This document shows positions 46,795 through 57,895 of a stretch of 64,000 nucleotides of DNA, in pieces. Position numbers and translations under genes: made by a program. Source of the DNA: Holothuria scabra (lineage: Eukaryota > Echinodermata > Holothuroidea > Aspidochirotida > Holothuriidae); contig CM074195.1 of the NCBI GenBank assembly GCA_037179385.1, positions 6,928,938 through 6,992,937 of the forward strand. Direction: 5' to 3'. How positions within the stretch are numbered: the first letter of the stretch is position 1; each line of letters opens with the position of its first letter. Under the pieces are notes generated by a model. The model searched no databases and was not told the DNA's origin. It saw nothing but the letters and a program-made list of their open reading frames with translations.

Positions 46795-48207
46795 TGTAAC
46801 GCTCGCCGTCGTCCTCCAACAGCGTTTCCAGTCGCAGTAGAGTATAACAGAAGCACACACACACAAAGATGAAGACAGGTCGAGTATTGATTCTCAATCA
46901 ATTTTATTCAGCAATTGTACATCCCGATTCGGTTTGATTTGTGAGACATCATTGTGAGTAAGCGCAACTCGTACAATCACTTTCTTCTACTTTTACGACC
47001 TAATTAAAGTTAGTGACAGGTGACAGTTTAAGCTACTCTTGAACTTACTCACTGGTCACATCTACTCGTGAGCACCCCTACCTATACCCCTACTCGTGAG
47101 CACTACCACTTGTGAGCTCCACCTGCTCGCGAACACTGCTACTCGTGAGCACTACCTGTTTGTGAGCACTACCTGCTCGTGAGCACTACCTGCTCGCGAA
47201 CACTGCTACTCGTGAACACTACCTGCTCGTGAGCTCTACCCGCTCGCGAGAGTTACTCATAGCCACTATGACTTACAAGCACTGATCACCCGTAAGAATC
47301 ACTTGTTAAAGCTCCCCTTAATTATAAACCTCACTCAAGAAAATGGATAAAGTCTAGATGGTCTCAGCAGGGGACATACTGACTTAAACAAGTCTAAAAC
47401 ATAGCTCTGCCCGGGCCATTTTACTCTTAAACCACTCGAATGAACTAATTATCTGTCCCAGAAAAGTGCATTCAGCCTAAATGATCCGTCTATTTCTCTT
47501 ATCACTTTTAACTTATGCCGGCCGCTTCACACTGACCGGAACCATTAAGCTACTATTAAATTTCCCCAGCTTAGGGTTCAATGCTGATGTAATTTCAAAG
47601 ATTCAGGTCACCGACAGTAACTTAAGACCCTTTAACTGTCTATATAGATTGTTAATTACTTGTAAGGTTACCCTTAGGCCAGAAGATTATACACACTGAC
47701 TTTTACGTCCCAACGGTCCCAAGGTAATGACACCGTTGTGTAGAAGCTTAATAGTAAATTCTGTACAAATCTCAATACACAGGCCTACGAAGCAATGAGC
47801 TAACGGTACATTGATTATCACCCGTCATATACAATCGACGACTTTATAATTGCCTTACTTCACTTAACGATCGCCTCACTCTTTTATAGTGGGCCTAAAA
47901 GAATTAACTGTCACTCTATTAATTGATTACTCTTAAGAATTACGACTTAAACTCACGTTACTTTTTGAACCGAGGGAGTACAACGTCTCTTCCTTTTGCG
48001 CTTGCCTGTCTGCTTCCGCTCGCTATCAACCCACGAGGCTAAGTCTGAGCCGGCGGGAATCTACACACGTGATATCCGGCCCGCACGGGTAACAATAGAA
48101 ACATGGCACTAGGTCGTGACAAGTCACACGGTCAGGGGTCAACTTGCTTCATGTGACAGATTAAAGGTACCGTGCAAGGAGGGCGCTTACCTTGCGTTTT
48201 CGCTACA
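46795..48207 (-). mobile_element. Candidate solo LTR
   Basis: On the minus strand a 1413-bp unit begins TGTAGCG and ends CGTTACA, the TG...CA form with short inverted ends seen in LTRs. A TATAAAAG box lies at 47881-47888 and an AATAAA at 46903-46908, both on the minus strand and in the correct order. The interior has a 17-bp minisatellite (47065-47255). No integrase, protease or reverse transcriptase is nearby, so if real it is a solo LTR. The flanks (CATAT and ATAAA) do not form a clean target duplication, and the distance from TATA to poly(A) signal is long, so confidence is limited. Confidence 0.35.
47065..47255 (+). repeat. 17-bp minisatellite CACTACCTGCTCGTGAG
   Basis: About ten imperfect units of CACTACCTGCTCGTGAG, with GTGAG alternating with GCGAA and CTGCTA replacing CTACCTG in some. 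The array is GC-richer than the flanks. Confidence 0.85.
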
Positions 48208-49225
48208 ATAAAATGACAAAGGGTCCAGGCTAAGATATTGACCACTGGATGTTACTTTAGGCTATGCACTTGTGTCTTATAATATGCTTGAGTAAATTTA
48301 AGTGATAAATACTGTCCCCATATACCTTATCTACAAATACTGGGATGGAATTTCAGTACCTTTGATATGAAGGATAGTGTATTAGTTTTACCCTTCCTTG
48401 CAGGTGGCACGAGTGAAAATTTCTGATGATTTTGAATTGCATGGTCAGGAATTGTGAGGTGGGCGGTGGGGGCAGGGAAGATGATTCGTTCCTCTGATCT
48501 CCATTGGTAGGGGTCTACAGGCACTGGAAAGAGGTGTCTCCTCATGACTGCTACAAAGGTAGGCGGTGCAGTGATATTAAGAACTTCTATTTGTTTATTT
48601 GTTATCAATTACTTAACAGGAAATTATCTAAGAAACTTTAATGGAGGTTTCACAACATTTGATTTTCACTATCCTGAAGAACGGTCCTGACTAGAGGGGG
48701 ATCGCCTCCCATTTTTAATTTTTTTGCTGTTTTAGAGCCTGGGCTTAGACACAAAATGATCTTAATTTTGGAACTTTTTCTATCAAGATCTTGAATTTTG
48801 ACGCGTGCAATTGCGATCGCACACCCATCACTGGCCTCAAATCAATGGGAGGAGTGTGATGTTTTGCCCATCCACATGAAGAATGGGAGCGCATATCAAT
48901 CTATTTAAGTTGAAATAAAAGGACACACCAACCACACTCCTTGATTTCCTGAGGAGTTTGGTTCATAGCACACCTGGAAAAAGTTAAAACTCAAGGCCTG
49001 TCTATCGTATTTTTTGAACAATAACCCACAATATGGGGTGTGTCACATGTTGCCTGGTCACACAACTTCAGAGTGACTTCCTCCAATAACCTGATTTTAC
49101 CCTGACTACTTCCAGGGGTGGGGTGCCATCCCCTCTCCCTTTCCCCCAAAATGCACCCCCATAATGCATACCACTGTTGAGAAATAAAGTAATTAGTTCA
49201 AATATGTCTTAGGTTCTGTGCTTAG
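48208..49225. other. Intergenic DNA, no gene recognised
   Basis: Nothing recognisable beyond short open frames. Confidence 0.5.
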
Positions 49226-49560
49226 CTCAGTCCACTCACAGAAATTTTTACACAGGTTAAGTAAAATTTTACTTAATTCCGCTATAAAATTGTAACTCCA
49301 GAACTTTTATGTAAAATTTACCAAAGTGCTGGTCGGTAAAAGTTTACATGAAACTTATGTAAAGAAACTGTCGAACTATTAAGTAAAACGTGAATGGTAA
49401 AGTTTACTTTTTTCAGTTCAGTAAACTTTTGCATGAAAACTATGTAAAGAAATTATTGAAATATGAAGTAAAATACCCCAGTGTGCGGTATTTTACCTGA
49501 ATTTGGTCCAGGAACTTTTACATGAATAACAAGTAAAATATTTTGTTCTATCAATTGTTA
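49226..49560 (+). repeat. AGTAAA/TTTACAT repeat unit
   Basis: Begins CACTCACAGAAATTTTTACACAG and continues with repeated TAAGTAAA, TTTACATGAAA and TATGTAAAGAAA words at roughly 85-bp spacing, including a TAAGTAAAATTTTACTTA palindrome. A related stretch in the opposite orientation lies at 62752-62997 and ends TTCTGTGAGTG. The family was not recognised. Confidence 0.6.
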
Positions 49561-50420
49561 TTGGGCCATCTAATCAAGGCTAGTGGGACCTGTTCTTCAC
49601 ATTTTATAGTTAGCCTATGAAAAGGATCCCCCCCCCCCTGGGTTTTGGAAATTAAGGTATTGTAAAAGACAGTTGAATAAACAACAGAAACGGTGCATCT
49701 ATTTTTCAGAAGATTTTATTAAAACAGTAAAACTACACATCAACGCAGTAAATATCACAATACATTCATGTACACCACATCATAGTTTTCATTTAAGTAC
49801 AAGTAGAGTAGTAAATTCTATGATATAATCAACTATATATACTGTATATAAACTTACATTAAGCAGGCTATTTAGCTTCATGGTCCTCAAGGTATGGCGC
49901 CTGCATGAGTTGTAAAGATTGGCGGTGCCAGAATATCAAAATGGACGGAGGCAATCTAGGGGTAAAGGATATTTTTTTTTGGGGGGGGGGGGGGGGGGAC
50001 CTAGCCCAAATCTTCTGTTCCTGGGGGTGGGTCCACAGGCGAACCCAACGGAATTTCTGAGATTTTAGCATACCTCTGGATGATAAATTAAGTTTACGGA
50101 GAGGTTTTTTCGGTTAATCTAACTCATACCTGATCCAACTTGTGGCGCAAGTGGGGGTGCAAGGGGAAATCTGGGGGATGCCCCCCCCCGGTTAGCCCAC
50201 CACTGGCTGAAAAATATAAGTCTTAAGGCTGCAGTTAACTTTTGTGTACATAAACCTACAATACTACATTGTGGCACACCTAGCGTTTTACTCTACGGTG
50301 GAAAGATTCTTTTGCAAATCTCCCTTGGTTCATACACAGGTATGTGCACTATTAAAACATTATTGCTCTGTTGCAATGTTTCATAACTAGCTGATGAAGA
50401 CATGCTAAATATGAAATACA
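49561..50420. other. Intergenic DNA with a T9-G18 tract
   Basis: T-run 49972-49980 runs directly into a G-run 49981-49998. No gene recognised. Confidence 0.6.
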
Positions 50421-52601
50421 GCTAATTTGTAAAACAGAATGTTTAACACAGATGAGATCTTCATGTATGTGACAACAGTTGGGAGAAGATAATGAAAAAT
50501 ATAGTCAATGCTCTACATTTATGTGACAACTAAGAGATTTGATGTAGCAGTCAGATCTCTACTTATGGCATTCTTACCCAGTTCTGTAAAAGTATAAATG
50601 GAACTACAGGAAACAAAGGTGGAATGGATTCATTCTTGGTCCTTCTTAATGTGAGGCCTTGTACATAAGAATGACATATAGTTTTAATCAGATCAATGGT
50701 CTTAATCATAGATTAAGCTTAATAATATAAATGACTTTCTATGTTATGTAATTGCTTGACATCACTTTACCATCTTAACTACAGGTAGCCTTGGTAAGAG
50801 AATGAAAGATTTAATCATAACACATTTCCATTGGGGTTTTTTTCCTCTATAATGTTGTGCAATAAACTTTTTCAGAGGAAAGGACATTTAGGCACTTGGG
50901 TAACTACATAAACCTCTGGCAGAGAAAATTTTAAAGTTACTATACCTATTCTAAAAATATAACAGCTAGCAGCATAGAGACTGAGGGAATTCCTTTCCTT
51001 CCTCTAACTTGTCCCTTACTTCCTTCAAAACACATCATGCCAAACAGAATGTTTGGCGGTCATTTTGATTACAACTTTTCTTCAGCATTTAGTACCAAAA
51101 CTAGGTAGATGTGTATGGTCTCTCATAATTCAAAGATTAAATTATTCAGTGTCTCCCCTGAAAGAAAACAGTTCAATGACTGTAAATATGGATCCAGTGT
51201 CTAGTTTTTGCCTTCCTATTACAAATATGAACGAAAACTATAACTTTGATTCTATCTGATAATTGTCCAGAATGACCCCAAAATAGAGCAATTTATCTTA
51301 GGCAATGCAAGTAATGCCTTAATTTATTGTTATTGTTAAATGTTTTCTAATGTGCAAGATACCAGTCTCTCATTTTACCTCATTTTGCAAGTTTGTCTGT
51401 GGCATAGCACCTCTTAAACTGACAGCTAATACCTACCACAGGGGTTCTTCTTTTGTACACACATTTGGGGTTTTGTTCCATTTATACTTATCGACAGAAT
51501 TTGAAAATTTTTTGCTAATTTGTAAAACAGAATGTTTAACACAGATGAGATCTTCATGTATGTGACAACAGTTGGGAGAAGATAATGAAAAATATAGTCA
51601 ATGCTCTACATTTATGTGACAACTAAGAGATTTGATGTAGCAGTCAGATCTCTACTTATGGCATTCTTACCCAGTTCTGTAAAAGTATAAATGGAACTAC
51701 AGGAAACAAAGGTGGAATGGATTCATTCTTGGTCCTTCTTAATGTGAGGCCTTGTACATAAGAATGACATATAGTTTTAATCAGATCAATGGTCTTAATC
51801 ATAGATTAAGCTTAATAATATAAATGACTTTCTATGTTATGTAATTGCTTGACATCACTTTACCATCTTAACTACAGGTAGCCTTGGTAAGGGAATGAAA
51901 GATTTAATCATAACACATTTCCATTGAGGTTTGTTTCCTCTATAATGTTGTGCAATAAACTTTTTCAGAGGAAAGGACATTTAGGCACTTGGGTAACTAC
52001 ATAAACCTCTGGCAGAGAAAATTTTAAAGTTACTATACCTATTCTAAAAATATAACAGCTAGCAGCATAGAGACTGAGGGAATTCCTTTCCTTCCTCTAA
52101 CTTGTCCCTTACTTCCTTCAAAACACATCATGCCAAACAGAATGTTTGGCGGTCATTTTGATTACAACTTTTCTTCAGCATTTAGTACCAAAACTAGGTA
52201 GATGTGTATGGTCTCTCATAATTCAAAGATTAAATTATTCAGTGTCTCCCCTGAAAGAAAACAGTTCAATGACTGTAAATATGGATCCAGTGTCTAGTTT
52301 TTGCCTTCCTATTACAAATATGAACGAAAACTATAACTTTGATTCTATCTGATAATTGTCCAGAATGACCCCAAAATAGAGCAATTTATCTTAGGCAATG
52401 CAAGTAATGCCTTAATTTATTGTTATTGTTAAATGTTTTCTAATGTGCAAGATACCAGTCTCTCATTTTACCTCATTTTGCAAGTTTGTCTGTGGCATAG
52501 CACCTCTTAAACTGACAGCTAATACCTACCACAGGGGTTCTTCTTTTGTACACACATTTGGGGTTTTGTTCCATTTATACTTATCGACAGAATTTGAAAA
52601 T
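50421..52601 (+). repeat. Two-copy 1.09-kb tandem duplication
   Basis: 50421-51508 and 51514-52601 are near-identical head-to-tail copies with a 1093-bp period, both starting GCTAATTTGTAAAACAG and ending AATTTGAAAAT. They are joined by the five bases TTTTT. Only a few substitutions distinguish them (for example GGTAAGAGAATG against GGTAAGGGAATG), so the event is recent or an assembly effect. The 68-residue frame present in both copies has no recognisable domain. Confidence 0.92.
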
Positions 52602-54395
52602 AGGATCCTTAAATTATGGAGTACAAGTACTACAAGCAATGCTTGCATGTGATATATTTTGCCTAGTATCATAAAAGAGGAACTCCATACTTCATTATGT
52701 TGTACACACACAATAATGTTTGATATTTTAAAAACACCACATCAGTACATAACACATCTGAAATTTACCCAGGCTTTCACTACCCACCCCCTTTCATTGA
52801 TGAAAAACACATAATATGGGGTCAGTTTAAGGCCCAGTTGTCTCACCCAAAAGAGTACCAATTCTCCTAACCTTCTTACTTAAGCCCCTCCCACAACTGT
52901 CTGAAGTTCATCCTCATCCAGACACAATCTCAGTTTATTGCCTCAGGGTGAGTATAGAAAAACTCAATGTATGTAATAAAAAAACTCTTAGTACGTTCAT
53001 GCTGTGAACTATAAGCCTTGGTACTCTGCATTGTTTGAATTAGCTGTCAATCAAAGAGCTGAGCCAATTTAGAATTTTGGTACCCCTGTACCAAAATTGT
53101 ATTTTTGGGTGAGAGGTTTGGCTCTTTAAATTGCCCTGGATCCCCACTTCAGCATAAGCAAACTACATGTCAACTTCTGATTTATAACAGTGAAGTTAAA
53201 TACACAAGATGCTCTTTCATCAAAAACATTAAAAACATTAGTGTACATCGTCTTCATGAATTTCCCAAAAAAAGATATGGTTTCTAGTTGAAATTTACAA
53301 TACCTCATAATGTCTATACACGTGACTTTGATATTGTACATGAAAGAAAGCCTGCGCTAAATATCCTGCCTCTTACACCTCCTGCAAGTTATTTGGGTTA
53401 CTCAGGAACAGCATGAATTATGTACCTGACATGTGTTTATCCCCTCTTTAACATTTTACTGTAGAAGCATTATGTGGTATTGGCTTCTTATTGAACTTTA
53501 TTGTCAAGAAAGTTGTGCAAGAAAAAGGTCATTGTATCTTATACCTGTACACAATGCCTTCATTTCTTTTTATGAAAATAAATCCAATACATGTAATGGG
53601 TCTATTTCTGTCCCCCCCCCCTTCCCACACTATCACCCAGTTAATGGAAGTACATAAGTGCAGGTTATAGGTCGTTCATCATTTTATCAACTGAATCATC
53701 CAGTGTACAAACCGCACCCTTTTTTCTTAAACTCACATTTCTTAAAAATACAAGGGTAAAATAATTGTGGTTAAGAACTGACATCTGTACTCTAGGGTAC
53801 CATCTCTCAGACAGGTACGTTTCATGACTTCAATATTACATATACCCATTGAATGATATAAATGTCATAAATCTCAGGGCTAGAGGCTGTTATTCTTTCA
53901 ATTAAATCATAAACATAGTTATTCTAATCCTTTTTATACATTGAAAAATATTTTTGATTGGCATTTCCAATTTTCTTCCTAAAACCTGGTGAAAAGAAGC
54001 CTATCACTGACCAACCCAACTACCCTACCCCAACATGTATAATTTGTAAAAAGTGGAGAAACACAAGCAAGAATTACCAGTTTTAAGGTGAATTGACATA
54101 AGGAAAACATGCAACGCCTACGCTATATTTTCTTTATAGTTTGATACTGGCAGAAGGTGCACAACTCTTGAATATGGTGATATTTGAAATTTCCACGCTT
54201 GTACAATTTTTGTAGCAACTCCCATGCTCCTATGTAAGACTTCTGGTACATCAGATTGAACAACTACATGGCCCTATATAGCAGACACCAACAGCATGAA
54301 TGTTTTTGGAGTAGGAGTGGGCTTTCAATAATAACAAATACCTGATGGGAGTTCATTTTCCTTCCCCTAGGGTTGTGGCCTATCAGAAATGCTGT
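52602..54395. other. Non-coding stretch, possible 3' UTR side of the minus-strand gene
   Basis: Apart from the MITE at 52827-53129, no features were recognised. If the minus-strand gene ending at 54396 is real, its 3' UTR lies here; a definite poly(A) signal was not placed. Confidence 0.4.
52827..53129 (-). mobile_element. TTAA-flanked MITE, opposite orientation to 37161-37466
   Basis: A 303-bp unit bounded by TTAA. Inverted ends are GGCCCAGTTGTCTCACCC on the left and the complement GGGTGAGAGGTTTGGCTC on the right. The interior matches the complement of 37161-37466 (AGAGTACCAATTCTCCTAAC, CTTAAGCCCCTCCCACAA, CAATCTCAGTTTATTGC). This pair defines the family. Confidence 0.85.
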
Positions 54396-57300
54396 TCAGG
54401 TAGTACTGGAAGTTGGTACTTTCCTGCAAAGGAAAAATATACAGTAAAGATGCTTTTATGTACATTAGAGGAAAATGAACTTGAAATACAGGATAGTATT
54501 CTACATTAACAGGCTTCCAACAAGGTTTCACACAAAGAACAGCATTTACAAGTGAGAAGTCTCTTTATGCCATGCAAAACAAAATCAAGTTACAAGTACC
54601 TGGTGCAGCAACACCCATAAAGTTGCTTTTGTACATGAAATGTATACAGTCAACTTTTATTACATAAAGATTAAAATCTATCTTGTATCCTCAAAATCTT
54701 AGAGTGGCTAGCATCATATTTGTCATGGGAGATAAGAGACGTAAAAAAGTTTAATACCCAAGTTCATCCAAGAATATGTATGAAATAAAATGTACAAATC
54801 AGCTTCTGTGTGAAACACCATTCCCAGAGCTGCACGTGTCAGGATTTTAAAAAAATACTGGCTCAATTCCTATCATAATAACAGGACTCATTGTCAGCCA
54901 AAATGACATCCAGTTCCATCCAAATACTATCTTAAAACCATAGAGAATTATAGGTAGCTGTTAATAAAAACTCGGTACGCTTGTTTGCTGGAAACTTCAC
55001 AGAACCTCACAAATAAATCATTTTGCAAGTTCAATAATTTTACACTTGGAGGTGTTTTCACTTTATCCACCCAAACCTATACCTTAATTTCCAAATGAAC
55101 AACCTGTTAACAATACCTCATGGGGATGTAACTTTAAATCATGCAAAAGATGAAAGGAATACAAATCAAAACCAGAAAGCCAAAAGGCTTAGTGATTCCT
55201 TGCCGCTGAAATGTAAGGCCTTTTTTCACATTGACATTGCTTGGCAATGTTTTTCAATTAACAGGGCTCCATAATGTGCCCACAAAGTACACATGCAAGG
55301 CATCCAATTTTCCTACATTGAGATCCCCCTTGCCTGTTGTGAACCCAAATGACATTTGACCTCCACCAAAAACTTCTGGGACCATGAATTCACTATGTGC
55401 CATCTACAGGACAAGTTACAGGACCCTACAAGTGACATTTCTTGAAAGACTGTGCAGGAAAGCTTGTCAGGCTTTGAACATGCTGACTCCAAATGAACTT
55501 TGACCTTTCAGAAAATCAATAGGGATCATCTACTCAATATGACCAATCCACACACTAAATATGAGCACAGTCACATGTACCGTTCTTGAGATATCGTGTT
55601 TACGAAGTTTTGACCTTTTGACCTCTCATGACCCCAAATGACCTTTGACCTCCACCAAAAACAATAGGGATCATCTACTCAATATGGCCAACACACTCGC
55701 CAAATATGAGTATAGTCACATGTACCGTTCTCGAGATATCGTGTTTACGAAGTTTTGACCTTTTGACCTCTCGTGACCCCAAATGACCTTTGATCTCCAC
55801 CAAAAGCAGTAGGGATCATCTACTCAATATGGCCAAGGCACACACCGAATATGAGATTAGTCACACTTACTCTTCTTGAGATACCGTGTTTAAAAGCAAT
55901 TTTTAAGAAATTTACCTATTGACCTCTCGTGACCCCAAATGACCTTTGACCTCCACGAAAATCAATAGGGATTATCTACTCAATATGACCAACCCACACA
56001 CCAAATATGAGCACAGTCACATGTACCATTCTTGAGATACCGTGTTTACGAAGTTTTGACCTTTTGACCTCTCGTGACCCCAAATGACCATTGACCTCCT
56101 TGAAAATCGACAGGGATCATCTACTTAATATGACCAACCCACACACCAAATATGAGCATAGTCACATGTACCATTCTCGGGATATCATGTTTATGAAGTT
56201 TTGACCTTTTGACCTCTCGTGACCCCAAATGACCTTTGACCTCCACCAAAAACAATATGGATCATCTACTCGATATGACCAACCTACACACTACATATGA
56301 GTATAGTCACATGTACCGTTCTCCAGATATTGTGTTTACGAAGTTTTGACCTTTTGACCTCTCGTGACCCCAAATGACCTTTGACCTCCACCAAAAACAA
56401 TATGGATCATCTACTTGATATGACCAACCTACACACCAAATATGAGTATAGTCACATGTACCGTTCTCCAGATATCGTGTTTACGAAGTTTTGAACTTTT
56501 GACCTCTCGTGACCCCAAATGACCTTTGACCTCCACCAAAAACGATAGGGATCATCTACTCAAAATGACCAACCCACACACCAAATATGAGCATAGTCAC
56601 ATGTACCGTTCTCGAGATATCGTGTTTACGAAGTTTTGACGTTTTGACCTCTCGTGACCCCAAATGACCTTTGACCTCCACCAAAAACAATAGGGATCAT
56701 CTACTCAATATGACCAACCCACACACCAAATATGAGCATAGTCACATGTACCGTTCTCGAGATATCGTGTTTACGAAGTTTTGACCTTTCGACCTCTCGT
56801 GACCCCAAATGACCTTTGATCTCCACCAAAAACAATAGGGATCATCTACTCGATATGGCCAATGCACACACCAAATATGAGATTAGTCACACTTACCCTT
56901 CTTGAGATACCGTGTTTACAAGCAATTTCTAAGGAATTTACCTATTGACCTCTCGTGACCCCAAATGACCTTTGACCTCCACAAAAATCAATAGGGATCA
57001 TCTACTCAATATGACCAATATACACACCAAATATGAGCATAGTCACATGTACCGTTCTCGAGATATCGTGTTTACGAAGTTTTGACCTTTCGACCTCTCG
57101 TGACCCCAAATGACCTTTGATCTCCACCAAAAACAATAGGGATCATCTACTCGATATGGCCAATGCACACACCAAATATGAGATTAGTCACACTTACCCT
57201 TCTTGAGATACCGTGTTTACAAGCAATTTCTAAGGAATTTACCTATTGACCTCTCGTGACCCCAAATGACCTTTGACCTCCACAAAAATCAATAGGGATC

Positions 57301-57839
57301 ATCTACTTAATATGACCAATATACACACCAAATATGAGCATAGTCACATGTACCGTTCTCGAGATATCGTGTTTACGAAGTTTTGACCTTTTGACCTCTA
57401 GTGACCCGAAATGACCTTTGATCTACACCAAAAACAATAGGGATCATCTACTCAATATGGCCAATGCACACACCAAATATGAGATTAGTCACACTTACCC
57501 TTCTTGAGATACCGTGTTTACAAGCAATTTCTAAGGAATTTACCTATTGACCTCTCGTGACCCCAAATGACCTTTGACCTCCAAGAAAATCAATAGGGAT
57601 CATCTACTCAATATGACCAACCCACACATCAAATATGAGCATAGTCACCTGTACCGTTCTCGAGATATCGTGTTTACAAGATTTTGACCTTTTGACCTCT
57701 CGTGACCCCAAGTGACCTTTGACGTCCACCAAAAACAATAGGGATCATCTACTCAATATGGGCAATTCACATGCCAAGTATGAGATCCCTCGGACTTACC
57801 CTTCTTGAGATATCGTGTTTACAAGCCAAAGCGTCACAT

Positions 57840-57895
<56 letters not shown>

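Noticed and set aside
51053..51259. Conserved 68-residue protein found twice (also 52146-52352)
   Set aside because: The identity follows from the 1093-bp tandem duplication; there is no independent sign of coding selection.
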